The translations under genes were made by a program, and so were the position numbers. DNA of 18,087 nt, from positions 1 to 18,087 of the forward strand of contig CAZMLE010000072.1 of assembly GCA_964567045.1 (NCBI GenBank), read 5' to 3'. This DNA is from JAFNGF01 sp964567045. GTDB lineage: Bacteria; Planctomycetota; Phycisphaerae; Sedimentisphaerales; Anaerobacaceae. The notes under the pieces are model-generated. The model had not been told where the DNA came from. It searched no databases and saw only the letters and a program-made list of their open reading frames with translations. Shown one piece after another: positions 7,531 through 14,086 of the stretch. How positions within the stretch are numbered: position 1 is the first letter of the stretch; each line of letters begins with the position of its first letter.

Positions 7531-7574
7531 CTTTTCTCTCCTTTCTGCAAAAACCATAGTCACCCTTATCGGTC

Positions 7575-7590
7575 GAGCGCAACGGCGCTC
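7575..7590. repeat. Small perfect hairpin between gpsA and the ThuA gene
   Basis: GAGCGC-AACG-GCGCTC, a 6-bp stem with a 4-nt loop. It is not followed by a T-run on the minus strand, so a terminator function for gpsA is not supported. It may be another small repeat. Confidence 0.4.
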
Positions 7591-7678
7591 ACAATCTGCC
7601 GGCAGGGCTCACCTAAGCAGTAAGTATAACACTACCTGAAAGCCAGCGAAATAGTCCAGATACGCGAATTTGTGGATT

Positions 7679-8866
7679 CTATTCAGACTTGAGCCGGCGT
7701 TCCATTAAATCTTGAATCGCTTTCTGCACCGGCTTATTCTCGAACAGCACTTCGTAAACTGCCTGCGTAATCGGCATCTCAACGCCATATTTGGCAGCAA
7801 GTGCAACTACCGATTTACAGGTAGCAATACCTTCGACTACCGACTCGGTAGCGTTTTCGGCTTGCTGGGGGGATTGGCCCTTGCCTATGCGTTCGCCGAA
7901 CGAGCGGTTTCTTCCTTTGGGCGAAATACAGGTTGTCACTAAGTCGCCCAGTCCGGTCAGCCCCGCAAAAGTCTGCTCCTTTGCTCCCATCGCTATGCCA
8001 AGGCGAGTTATCTCGGCGAGTCCTCTGGTCAAAAGAGCCGCTTTTGCATTGTCACCGGCTCCGATGCCGTCAATAATCCCCGCGGCAATAGCGATAATGT
8101 TTTTGCACGCTGCCGCCAACTCCACGCCGACCACGTCGGTATTGGTATAAACCCGCAGCCAGGGACAATTGAAAATTCGCTGGATATTCGTGGCTAATTT
8201 TTCGTCGCTGGCCGCCGCGCAGGCGGTTGCCGGCAGCTTTCTTGCCAGTTCATCCGCAATCGTAGGCCCACTGAGCACAGCGAATCTCGTCGCTCGTTCC
8301 CCTGCTTCCGCAGGGGCAAGCCTGTCCCCGCAAAAGCGGGGATCGCTCGTCCTTCGTCCCTCGTCTTTCATCTTCCGTTCTTCGCCCAGCACATCGGCGA
8401 GGATTTGTGTGGGGCGAAGAAGCGTCTCATTCTCGATACCCTTGGCGACCGAAACAATCGGCACATTTGCAGGAACGTGCTCCTTCAGCCTCGTCCAAAC
8501 TCCGCGCATAAACTGGCACGGCACCGCCGAGATAATCAAATCCGCACCCGCCATTATGCGCTTATCGTCAGGCTCGAATATAACAGAGGCGGGAATCTTA
8601 TAGCCGGGCAGAAACTTCTTGTTTTCCCGGCTTTCTTCAATCTCAGCCAACTGCCGCCGATCGTAGCCCCACATCCGAACCCCTGCTTTGGGTTCCCGCA
8701 GAACGGGGTCCCTCGCAGGGGCAAGCCTGCCCCCGCGCAGGGGGGGGTGACTCGTCGCTCGTGGCTCGCCGCTCGGCTTCTGCTTCTCGCTCAGCAGCAT
8801 CGCCAGAACGGTGGCCATTCCACCATCGCCAATTATCGAAATAACCGTATATCTCGTATCTATCAT
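7679..8866 (-). CDS. gpsA: Glycerol-3-phosphate dehydrogenase [NAD(P)+] with two in-frame repeat insertions
   Basis: It makes sn-glycerol 3-phosphate from dihydroxyacetone phosphate for phospholipid synthesis, in the cytoplasm. Visible landmarks are the nucleotide-binding GDGGMA (13-18), SVAKGIENET (139-148), SGPTIADELA (199-208), VELAAACKNIIAIAAG (248-263, with the likely catalytic Lys255) and GLTGLGDL (302-309). At 395 residues it is some 60 longer than the usual 330-340. The excess is in two blocks: residues 28-61, between LLSEK and VRMWGY, and 162-194, between ADVLGE and FAVLSGP. Both blocks are encoded by palindromic repeat DNA and share the tetrapeptide-plus LAPA context (GRLAPA and DRLAPA). 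The frame is preserved and the rest is intact, so the gene may be functional. The ATG overlaps the manA stop by 4 bp (ATGA), showing a manA-gpsA operon. Confidence 0.93.
   Translation of the reverse strand: MIDTRYTVISIIGDGGMATVLAMLLSEKQKPSGEPRATSHPPLRGGRLAPARDPVLREPKAGVRMWGYDRRQLAEIEESRENKKFLPGYKIPASVIFEPDDKRIMAGADLIISAVPCQFMRGVWTRLKEHVPANVPIVSVAKGIENETLLRPTQILADVLGEERKMKDEGRRTSDPRFCGDRLAPAEAGERATRFAVLSGPTIADELARKLPATACAAASDEKLATNIQRIFNCPWLRVYTNTDVVGVELAAACKNIIAIAAGIIDGIGAGDNAKAALLTRGLAEITRLGIAMGAKEQTFAGLTGLGDLVTTCISPKGRNRSFGERIGKGQSPQQAENATESVVEGIATCKSVVALAAKYGVEMPITQAVYEVLFENKPVQKAIQDLMERRLKSE
8285..8384. repeat. Palindromic repeat insertion 2 inside gpsA
   Basis: About 100 nt encoding residues 162-194 of GpsA. 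It contains the perfect hairpin CCCCTGC-TTCC-GCAGGGG (8299-8316) and a second one, CCCCGC-AAAA-GCGGGG (8326-8341). These are followed by degenerate 7-mers from 8343: TCGCTCG, TCCTTCG, TCCCTCG, TCTTTCA, TCTTCCG, TTCTTCG. A further TCGCTCG lies at 8290-8296. The segment interrupts conserved GpsA sequence without breaking the frame. Confidence 0.85.
8677..8785. repeat. Palindromic repeat insertion 1 inside gpsA
   Basis: About 100 nt encoding residues 28-61 of GpsA. It holds the hairpin GAACCC-CTGCTTT-GGGTTC (8677-8695), GGGGCA-AGCC-TGCCCC (8718-8733) and a four-unit 7-mer array, TGACTCG, TCGCTCG, TGGCTCG, CCGCTCG (8748-8775). The core at 8715-8736 matches the one at 8310-8331 in insertion 2 at 21 of 22 bases and in the same reading frame. 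Confidence 0.85.
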
Positions 8867-9840
8867 CTGGTAGGGATGGTTACTGTCAAGTACTGTGTAT
8901 CGTTGGTAAAACGCATCGCTCCATCATAGGCAGCGGGGATAAGGAGCGTATCACCCGCTCTAAATTCAACGGAATCCCCATCGGCTGACAGGACTGTTCC
9001 AGAGCCGGTTATGAAAATCATATTCTTCATTTTGCCGGGCGATAGAAGCAGCTCACAACCTTTGGCCTGATGCCCTTTATCTACCTTGAAGTGTTCGCAA
9101 TCTACCAGTCGACCGACCGTTGTTACGGGAAGCTCGCTACTCTGGATGCCAAAGTGAATGCTCTCCAGTGCCTCTTCGATATGTAGCTGTCTGGCTTTGC
9201 CCGTATCATCTACTCTGTTGAAGTCAAAGACTCGATAGGTGGTATCTGAGGGCGTCTGAATCTCAGCTATCAATAGTCCTGGCCCGATGCTGTGGATGGT
9301 GCCGGCTGGAAGAAAGTGACACTGGCCAACCTCAACAGGCACTTCCGCCAGCAGCTCGGCGACGCGGCCATTATCTATCGCTTCGGCAAATTGCTTCTTC
9401 GTTACGCCTTTTTTTAGTCCCTTATAAATCACCCCCGCTCCTGTCTTCCGACAGGAAGACGCGGGGGCAGATACTATGTACCAGCACTCGGTTTTAGGCT
9501 GTCCCTTGCCCAGGCGCCGGCAGGTTTGTGCGTCCGGATGGACCTGCACGCTCAAAATGTCTTGGGCGTCCAGGAATTTAATCAGCAGAGGAAAAGGCGT
9601 GGTAAAATTCGCATCGCCTGTTATCTGTTTCGGATATTTCTCGACTATCGAGGCGAGCGTCTGCCCGGTAAATTCACCGTTGGAGATGACGGATTTATCC
9701 TCCGGCAGATCGGCCAGCTCCCAGCTTTCGCCGATTCTTTCGCCCGGAGGAATGTCCTTGTTGAAGACTTCTTTTAGCTTTTGCCCCCCCCATATTCGCT
9801 GCTTGAATATGGGTTTGAATTTCATGGGATATAGTTTCAC
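8863..9840 (-). CDS. manA: Mannose-6-phosphate isomerase, class I
   Basis: Interconverts mannose 6-phosphate and fructose 6-phosphate in the cytoplasm; a zinc enzyme of the cupin fold. The 325 residues show the expected start FKPIFKQRIWGGQKL (8-22), the metal ligands Gln99 and His101 in SVQVHPD, Glu118 in KTECWYIV, and His183 in PAGTIHSIGPG, followed by EIQTPSDTTYRVFDFNRVD. Between YIVSA and VIYKGL an extra peptide of about 10 residues (PASSCRKTGAG) is encoded by a 36-bp palindrome, not expected in the family. The gene has no clear Shine-Dalgarno sequence. Its stop overlaps the gpsA start in ATGA, so the two are co-translated, linking sugar-phosphate and glycerol-phosphate supply. Confidence 0.93.
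   Translation of the reverse strand: MKLYPMKFKPIFKQRIWGGQKLKEVFNKDIPPGERIGESWELADLPEDKSVISNGEFTGQTLASIVEKYPKQITGDANFTTPFPLLIKFLDAQDILSVQVHPDAQTCRRLGKGQPKTECWYIVSAPASSCRKTGAGVIYKGLKKGVTKKQFAEAIDNGRVAELLAEVPVEVGQCHFLPAGTIHSIGPGLLIAEIQTPSDTTYRVFDFNRVDDTGKARQLHIEEALESIHFGIQSSELPVTTVGRLVDCEHFKVDKGHQAKGCELLLSPGKMKNMIFITGSGTVLSADGDSVEFRAGDTLLIPAAYDGAMRFTNDTQYLTVTIPTR
9432..9467. repeat. 36-bp palindrome inserted in frame in manA
   Basis: The arms CCCCCGC (9432-9438) and GCGGGGG (9461-9467), with TCCTGTC (9439-9445) and GACAGGA (9450-9456) inside, form a 14-bp stem with a TTCC loop and a 4-nt bulge (9457-9460). The TTCC loop and the C-rich/G-rich arms match the first hairpin of gpsA insertion 2, suggesting one repeat family. 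Confidence 0.85.
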
Positions 9841-9896
9841 ATCTTTTATTTTACGCTCTTAGGAGGTTGGTGTCGATAATCGTGGATCGAATAATT

Positions 9897-10874
9897 TTAA
9901 TGTTCGCAGCCCGGGTATCCACATTGCAGCCATTGGTTTGCCAAAATAACTAAATCACTAAAGCCGATTTCACCGTTGTTGTCCAAATCTGTTCCGCCGA
10001 ATGAATCCGGCGTACCACCACAGCCGACGTCAAGCCAGTGCGAAACAAGCAGAGCAAAATCGTGAAAATCAACAATACAATTCCCCTGGTAAAGCTCATT
10101 ACCCATTGGTGCTATATCAGCCGTTAGTGCCGCGTCACACTTACAGACCGTTGAAATCCGAAAATCAATTTCGTATATACCTGGCTTTGTAAAACCCCAG
10201 TTTAGATGAGAATGGCTGCCGGCTGAGATGTAAAATACATCATCTTCGGTGATTCTGCCTTCGGCAGTGGAAACAAATACAACCGGCGGATTTATGCCGT
10301 CGGCCTGCCACATGGAAAAATTTGCATCTGCTGGTCCTCGAACGGCAACAACTTTTACTTTAAACCATTTATCGGTGATATCCGCTCCTCTGGCATCGCC
10401 TGGATTCCAGTTGCAAAGATGGCCAATATCGGCCTGCTCTGCGCATAAGCCCAGCGGCAATGCTCCGGTTCCCTCTGTCTGCGGCAGCACCCAGAAGGTT
10501 GCGCCTGGCTTAGCTCCAATGAATTCAAAGCCATTTGGAATGGATGAAAGCGTTATCCGGGCATTCGTATTGACGTATAAAAGTGCTTCAGCAGGTTCGA
10601 CAGCGATTTCGCCGAGTGGGCTATCCGGCTCATCGCTGGCAACTGCAATATCCCAGCCTGTTTGCGTGAAAGCCACTTCGATATCCGTATGAAAAAAGTC
10701 TATTATTATTGGATGATTTATATCTGGAATAGGCGTCTCAACGCCAAAATAGAAAGTAGTAATGTCGCTGGAAATCAGTGTACAGTGCTCCTCCGCCAAA
10801 GCGGGCGTTGAAATTGCAGCGAAAACAAGAATCAATATTTGCAGCTTGATTGTTTTTGAATTATTTAAGTACAT
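9897..10874 (-). CDS. Secreted choice-of-anchor-M protein with dockerin-like C-terminus
   Basis: A 325-residue exported protein. Residues 1-27 are a signal peptide ending ALA before EEHC. The middle resembles the choice-of-anchor-M (TIGR03769-type) surface domain: an acidic N-terminal part, then VFYISAGSHSHLNWGFTKPGIYEIDFRIS, the family hallmark with His and Trp. Residues 257-325 form a dockerin-like pair: NCIVDFHDFALLVSHWL and, with a canonical calcium loop, DLDNNGEIGFSDLVILANQWL. In planctomycetes such tails are frequent on secreted proteins and presumably bind partners on the cell surface or in the matrix; the partner is not visible here. The ATG at 10874 is preferred over 10898 because GGAAGGAG precedes it at about 8 nt. 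It is transcribed after the pseudopilin gene. Confidence 0.82.
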   Translation of the reverse strand: MYLNNSKTIKLQILILVFAAISTPALAEEHCTLISSDITTFYFGVETPIPDINHPIIIDFFHTDIEVAFTQTGWDIAVASDEPDSPLGEIAVEPAEALLYVNTNARITLSSIPNGFEFIGAKPGATFWVLPQTEGTGALPLGLCAEQADIGHLCNWNPGDARGADITDKWFKVKVVAVRGPADANFSMWQADGINPPVVFVSTAEGRITEDDVFYISAGSHSHLNWGFTKPGIYEIDFRISTVCKCDAALTADIAPMGNELYQGNCIVDFHDFALLVSHWLDVGCGGTPDSFGGTDLDNNGEIGFSDLVILANQWLQCGYPGCEH

Positions 10875-10928
10875 TTTTGTACTCCTTCCGATGCTCATCG
10901 AGTATCAAGCGTCGAGCATCGGATTAAT

Positions 10929-11651
10929 TTAATCTTTGGGTTTTGCAAAATTCTCAAATCTGTCGGCAATTTCTTTCAAATCTTTTGCTTTGATTGTTTC
11001 CACTCGGCTATCGGCGTAAAGATACAGTGACGAGCCGGCAGTATTATCCAGTGATGTATGCGTGCGGTATCGGTCCGGCTGAATATCTTTTCGGATAGCG
11101 TTCCAGGGAACGTTTGGGGCAGGAAGAAACCACAAACGCGAGTGAGTATGGTCTGAAGTCAGGCTAACAGAAAGGCTGTCGGCGCCGACAAAAGTTGTCA
11201 TCGTTTGACTCGGTTTTTTAAGCCTGTGCAGGTTCCTGTATGATAAGCCGACAATCCGTCCGAACGGATCGATATTATCAACCGCGATATATTCGTTGAG
11301 AACATAGCTGCTCAGGCCGTTGGCCAGACGTTCTTTTCTTTTGGGGTCGGCCGGGCAGATGCGAATCTCATTTACGTCGCCGACATACGGGCTGAGAGTG
11401 AAAATCCAGGAGCGTTTGCGAGCTTCTTGGCCTGTCAATCCGTGTGTCGTCTCAGGGAAGAATCCGCGATTATCGTCGGCGTACATCTGCAGAGCCAGGC
11501 CGATTTGACGCATGTTGCTTGCCGAAGCCAGGCGTTTGGCGTGCATCCGAGCCAAATTCATCGACGGCAGAAGAATAGCCAATAGAAGCGCAATAATTGC
11601 AATCACCACCAGCAACTCGATTAGCGTAAAGGCCCGCATGTTCTTATTCAT
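10929..11651 (-). CDS. Type II secretion-like pseudopilin (prepilin N-terminal domain)
   Basis: A 240-residue protein with a class III signal: short basic leader MNKNMRA, then FTLIELLVVIAIIALLLAILLPSM. Prepilin peptidase would cut before Phe8, leaving Glu12 at position +5, the residue needed for pilin assembly. The position before the cut is Ala rather than Gly, common in planctomycetes. The pattern after the helix (ARMHAKRLASASNMRQIGLALQMYADDNRGFFPE) and the C-terminal globular part (YLYADSRVETI) match the planctomycete-expanded H-X9-DG/DUF1559-like pseudopilins. It is probably anchored in the inner membrane with a periplasmic head. Function beyond this is unknown. Met5 is an alternative start; neither has a good ribosome site. 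It lies upstream of the dockerin gene by 54 nt. Confidence 0.85.
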   Translation of the reverse strand: MNKNMRAFTLIELLVVIAIIALLLAILLPSMNLARMHAKRLASASNMRQIGLALQMYADDNRGFFPETTHGLTGQEARKRSWIFTLSPYVGDVNEIRICPADPKRKERLANGLSSYVLNEYIAVDNIDPFGRIVGLSYRNLHRLKKPSQTMTTFVGADSLSVSLTSDHTHSRLWFLPAPNVPWNAIRKDIQPDRYRTHTSLDNTAGSSLYLYADSRVETIKAKDLKEIADRFENFAKPKD

Positions 11652-11677
11652 AGACCGTGTCCGGAGAATCTATAGTT

Positions 11678-11700
11678 AATTGGTTAATCAGTAACCAATT
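11678..11700. repeat. Perfect 9-bp hairpin upstream of the pseudopilin gene
   Basis: AATTGGTTA (11678-11686), ATCAG, TAACCAATT (11692-11700). It lies 26 nt before the pseudopilin start on the minus strand and could be an operator or mRNA leader hairpin. Confidence 0.5.
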
Positions 11701-11705
11701 CTCTA

Positions 11706-11724
11706 CCCCCGATTAAGTCGGGGG
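11706..11724 (-). terminator. Possible terminator hairpin after the small membrane protein gene
   Basis: CCCCCGA-TTAAG-TCGGGGG, a 7-bp GC-rich perfect stem 10 nt past the stop at 11735. The minus-strand sequence after the stem is not a pure T-run, so termination may be weak. It stands in tandem with the AT-rich hairpin at 11678-11700. Confidence 0.4.
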
Positions 11725-11734
11725 CAACTAATTG

Positions 11735-12043
11735 CTAACTTGCTGGACGATCTGGTGGTGGACGCGGTCCGAAAGGTTCGTGACGAAATGTAGCTACAAA
11801 AGCTTGAAACGGACATTCAATATCATCTGTAAAACAATCCGTGTCAGGAAGGCTAAATTGTGGTTCCAAGACGAATTTATTTGGCGTTATTAGCAATTGT
11901 TGACAGGTTGGACATCGGCTGGAGGTATGATTATCCGGATGTTTATGGCTCAATAGGTGTAGTTTCAGCGTTACCCCTGTGACCAAGGCCACAAAGCAAA
12001 TGGTCGTAAGTATGAAAGCGGCTTTTCGAATTGGCTGAATCAA
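11735..12043 (-). CDS. Small single-pass membrane or exported protein with a CPTC motif
   Basis: A 102-residue protein I do not recognise. Residues 8-30 are hydrophobic (AAFILTTICFVALVTGVTLKLHLL), a signal anchor or signal peptide. This is followed by a His-rich stretch (SHKHPDNHTSSRCPTCQQLL) that could bind metal through the histidines and the CPTC pair. The tail is proline-rich (FGPRPPPDRP). Similar short His/Cys proteins occur in planctomycete genomes, but I cannot name a family. The only start in the frame is TTG at 12043, without a clear ribosome site, so the N-terminus is uncertain. It lies 26 nt downstream of the C_GCAxxG_C_C gene on the same strand and may share its transcript. Confidence 0.55.
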   Translation of the reverse strand: MIQPIRKAAFILTTICFVALVTGVTLKLHLLSHKHPDNHTSSRCPTCQQLLITPNKFVLEPQFSLPDTDCFTDDIECPFQAFVATFRHEPFGPRPPPDRPAS

Positions 12044-12069
12044 GTTACACCAAGAAACTATCTTTGCGT

Positions 12070-12639
12070 CTACAAATGCCGAAGGTTTTGCAGCTCTTTT
12101 GCCAGCAATGCCGAACCCACCTTAACATACTTTGCACAGGTCTGCTCTTTGACGCCCTCTTCAAGCTTTTTTCTGCCCTCCGGCGTTGTCAAATCCAGTC
12201 CGCATAGAGATCGGCAATCCGTTTTGCCAAACTGTTTTTCGAATGCGCTATGGACCCGTCCCACAGCCTGAAGAGTCAGCATTTTTTTCTTGGCGTAGTC
12301 GTTCTCTATTTGCGCCGCTGCAAGAGAAATGACCAGCGAACAGCCTGTCAGAACACCGCAGATTTCTCCTTGCAGACCAACACCACCAGCCAGACCTAAT
12401 GCTATGTGGGGAATAAGCTCGCTCTTGAGCCTTAAGGCCTCACAACCAGCCATTAGAATCGACTCTGAGCATGTTCGCTTGCCCGGGATAAACTGCTGGT
12501 ATGCCGTTTCGGAGAATTTGTCAGGGTCGATGTTTAGCTTTGTTGATTCCTCACTGCCGCGTATTGATTGCACCGGGACCAGCGATACGCCTACCGCCCC
12601 TTGTGCCAAGCAGTTTTTTAGAAATTCCCGTCGCCTCAT
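12070..12639 (-). CDS. Tat-exported C_GCAxxG_C_C family redox protein
   Basis: A 189-residue protein. It begins with a twin-arginine signal, RRREFLKN, followed by a hydrophobic stretch (AQGAVGVSLVPVQS), so it is probably exported folded with a cofactor. The body matches the C_GCAxxG_C_C domain (TIGR01909 type): C57 and C66, then GLAGGVGLQGEICGVLTGC (82-100, with C94 and C100), and C142, C146 and C168 near the end. The conserved cysteines suggest a redox-active or metal/cluster-binding role. The family is often placed near electron-transfer genes in anaerobes, but no reaction is established. The start has AAGGAGATG before the ATG. It lies about 73 nt after the trmO stop on the same strand and may belong to the same redox/metal cluster. 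Confidence 0.85.
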   Translation of the reverse strand: MRRREFLKNCLAQGAVGVSLVPVQSIRGSEESTKLNIDPDKFSETAYQQFIPGKRTCSESILMAGCEALRLKSELIPHIALGLAGGVGLQGEICGVLTGCSLVISLAAAQIENDYAKKKMLTLQAVGRVHSAFEKQFGKTDCRSLCGLDLTTPEGRKKLEEGVKEQTCAKYVKVGSALLAKELQNLRHL

Positions 12640-12712
12640 TCACATCTCCTTCAAAACTTTTTGAACCGATTTCTTGTTTTTTATTGCGACTTACATTAGT
12701 GCACAGCAAGGC

Positions 12713-13162
12713 TTACTTATTTCGTCCCTTGTCTATCTTTCCCTTAAGCCAACCGATTTTTACTTTTTCTTTTGGGCCAAAGTCAGGAACATAGGGTTTT
12801 ATATCCAATAAAGGAGAGCCATCTACGACATCAATGGCTTTTACAAACAGAATATTTCCTTTTCGCTTTAATAGCTTGACTACTGTTAGACCAATCTGAT
12901 TCGGCCTTCTGGGGTATCTGGTAGCAAATAAGCCACGTAATACATCATCAAGAAAAGGGGTGACTTTTAAGCGATACCCTTTTGATTTATGAAATCTATA
13001 TATTAAAATTAAATGCGAGAATCCTTCTATATCGCAAAGACCATCTTTGTATTTCATAAATACCTCTACCCTACCTATAGCTCTTGATTTGAATGGTTGG
13101 ATAGGGGTATCTTTTTTACACTTAAATGGCGTATGGATAACTCCTATCGGACAGACCTTCAT
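12713..13162 (-). CDS. trmO: TrmO-type tRNA N6-methyltransferase (TsaA/UPF0066 family)
   Basis: A 149-residue beta-barrel protein of the TsaA/TrmO family, which uses SAM to methylate N6-threonylcarbamoyladenosine at position 37 of certain tRNAs. Visible signatures are CPIGVIHTPFK (4-14), GRVEVF, the segment IEGFSHLILIYRFHKS and ATRYPRRPNQIGLTVVKLLKRKGNILFVKAIDVVDGSPLLDIKPYVPDF. The last stretch is the family's best-conserved block. Length is that of the short form lacking the extra C-terminal domain of E. coli TrmO. I chose the ATG at 13162 because AAGGG precedes it by 8 nt; the ORF could start at 13186, which would overlap the upstream gene. It is the last gene of the DUF134-NifX-trmO operon. 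Divergent family members may act on other substrates. Confidence 0.85.
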   Translation of the reverse strand: MKVCPIGVIHTPFKCKKDTPIQPFKSRAIGRVEVFMKYKDGLCDIEGFSHLILIYRFHKSKGYRLKVTPFLDDVLRGLFATRYPRRPNQIGLTVVKLLKRKGNILFVKAIDVVDGSPLLDIKPYVPDFGPKEKVKIGWLKGKIDKGRNK

Positions 13163-13176
13163 TACCACATCCCTTT

Positions 13177-13542
13177 TTAATGGCACTTGTGCTGGCGACA
13201 GGCATTTTCTACGGTGATTTCTTCTAATTCATTTGCTTGATATTTCTTGATTATCTCTTGGACGTTAGAGCCGGAAGCTTTATATGCCCGAATTCCGGCC
13301 TGATTAAGCTTTTGGATCGCGCGCATGCCCATGCCGCTGCAAACAACTGCATCGATATCTTTACTTGCTAAGACTTCGATTGGATTACAACTGCCATGTA
13401 CGTGGTGCTGATTTGAATTATCAATCGTCTGGCAATCATCTTTTTCTGTATCGTAGATAGTGAAATAAGGGGCACTGCCGAAATGACCATAAACTCCTGC
13501 TGATTTTCCTTCATTAGTTTCTGTTGGAATACAAATTCTCAT
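13177..13542 (-). CDS. NifX/NifB C-terminal-like (dinitrogenase iron-molybdenum cofactor domain) protein
   Basis: A 121-residue single-domain protein of the dinitrogenase FeMo-cofactor family (NifX, NafY and the NifB C-terminus). Landmarks are MRICIPT, GKSAGVYGHFGSAPYFTIYD (12-31), the metal-site-like HHVHGSCNPIEVL (46-58), and DAVVCSGMGMRAIQKLNQAGIRAYKA. Free-standing members occur in many non-diazotrophic anaerobes, where they probably carry or sense a metal cofactor or cluster; their substrate is unsettled. No nif structural gene is in the window, so nitrogen fixation is not implied. The ATG at 13542 is preceded by GGGAGG 8 nt upstream, placed inside the end of the DUF134 gene and hence coupled to it. 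The 13560 start would run into that gene. Confidence 0.87.
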   Translation of the reverse strand: MRICIPTETNEGKSAGVYGHFGSAPYFTIYDTEKDDCQTIDNSNQHHVHGSCNPIEVLASKDIDAVVCSGMGMRAIQKLNQAGIRAYKASGSNVQEIIKKYQANELEEITVENACRQHKCH

Positions 13543-13544
13543 AA

Positions 13545-13922
13545 CTAAAACCTCCCGCATCTTCTTTTGCCGAAGCCAGGACCACCTTGACCATGTCGAA
13601 AGCGATGAGGTGGTTCAGGCGGAGCGGTGGTGTCATATTCGATGATGCCGCCTTCGATTGATAAGGCCTTTCCGTTCACCAAAGCGTCGGCGATTTTTTT
13701 ATGCGCGGATTCAATGATTCTGCCAAAAGTCTGACGGGACACATTCATTTGCTCAGCAGCCTGTTCTTGATATAAACCTTGTAGGTCAGCCAGACGAATC
13801 GCTTCAAGCTCATCAACCGTTAAGGCGATACGCTGCAAGATAGACAGGGGGACGCCCTGCGGTTTATAGAATGTGACCTGTGGCAGATGAGCCACACGTC
13901 TGCAATGTCTTGGCCTTGGCAT
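13545..13922 (-). CDS. DUF134 family predicted DNA-binding protein
   Basis: A 125-residue protein of the DUF134 (UPF0251) family. It starts MPRPRHCRRV, then LTVDELEAIRLADLQGLYQEQAAEQMNVSRQTFGRIIESAHKKIADAL (35-81), a sigma-70 region-4-like helix-turn-helix. The C-terminus is rich in Gly/His/Arg (HRFRHGQGGPGFGKRRCGRF), a possible metal-binding tail. These proteins typically sit next to NifX-like genes, as here, and are predicted to regulate the metal-related operon. The next gene begins 2 nt after its stop. The start has AAGGTGAG upstream at a suitable distance. A palindrome, GTGATCAC (13956-13963), lies 33 nt upstream of the start and might be its own operator; this is a guess. Confidence 0.87.
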   Translation of the reverse strand: MPRPRHCRRVAHLPQVTFYKPQGVPLSILQRIALTVDELEAIRLADLQGLYQEQAAEQMNVSRQTFGRIIESAHKKIADALVNGKALSIEGGIIEYDTTAPPEPPHRFRHGQGGPGFGKRRCGRF

Positions 13923-13955
13923 ATCAGAATCTCACCTTTGCTGGTCGCTGCATTA

Positions 13956-13977
13956 GTGATCACAGATGTTCTGTCTG
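13956..13977. promoter_or_regulatory. Possible operator upstream of the DUF134 operon
   Basis: GTGATCAC (13956-13963) is a perfect 8-bp palindrome, overlapped by CAGATGTTCTGTCTG (13963-13977), in which CAGA and TCTG pair. It lies within 60 nt of the DUF134 start. A binding protein is not known. Confidence 0.25.
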
Positions 13978-14086
13978 AATTGCAGCGGGTCGGCTAAATC
14001 TCCTTTGCTTTTACTTCAGACCCATTAATCGACTGAATGCTTACGGTTTTTCTTGAAAGCTGTGTTTCAAGTGCTTGACTACAACA

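Noticed and set aside
8290..8775. CRISPR array
   Set aside because: The repeated units are 7-mers and hairpins inside coding sequence, without the regular repeat-spacer sizes or cas genes of a CRISPR locus.
7679..8866. gpsA as a pseudogene broken by insertions
   Set aside because: Both inserts keep the frame and all catalytic and cofactor motifs remain, so loss of function is not shown.
8169..8929. Plus-strand ORFs antisense to gpsA
   Set aside because: GpsA motifs on the minus strand are unambiguous; the plus ORFs arise from GC-rich repeat inserts and antisense codon bias.
13177..13542. Evidence for nitrogen fixation
   Set aside because: Stand-alone NifX/NifB C-terminal-like proteins are widespread in non-diazotrophs and no nitrogenase genes are visible.
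14052..14071. Hairpin CTTGAAA-GCTGTG-TTTCAAG as a terminator of the wHTH fragment
   Set aside because: On the minus strand it is followed by an A-run rather than a T-run, so it does not fit an intrinsic terminator.
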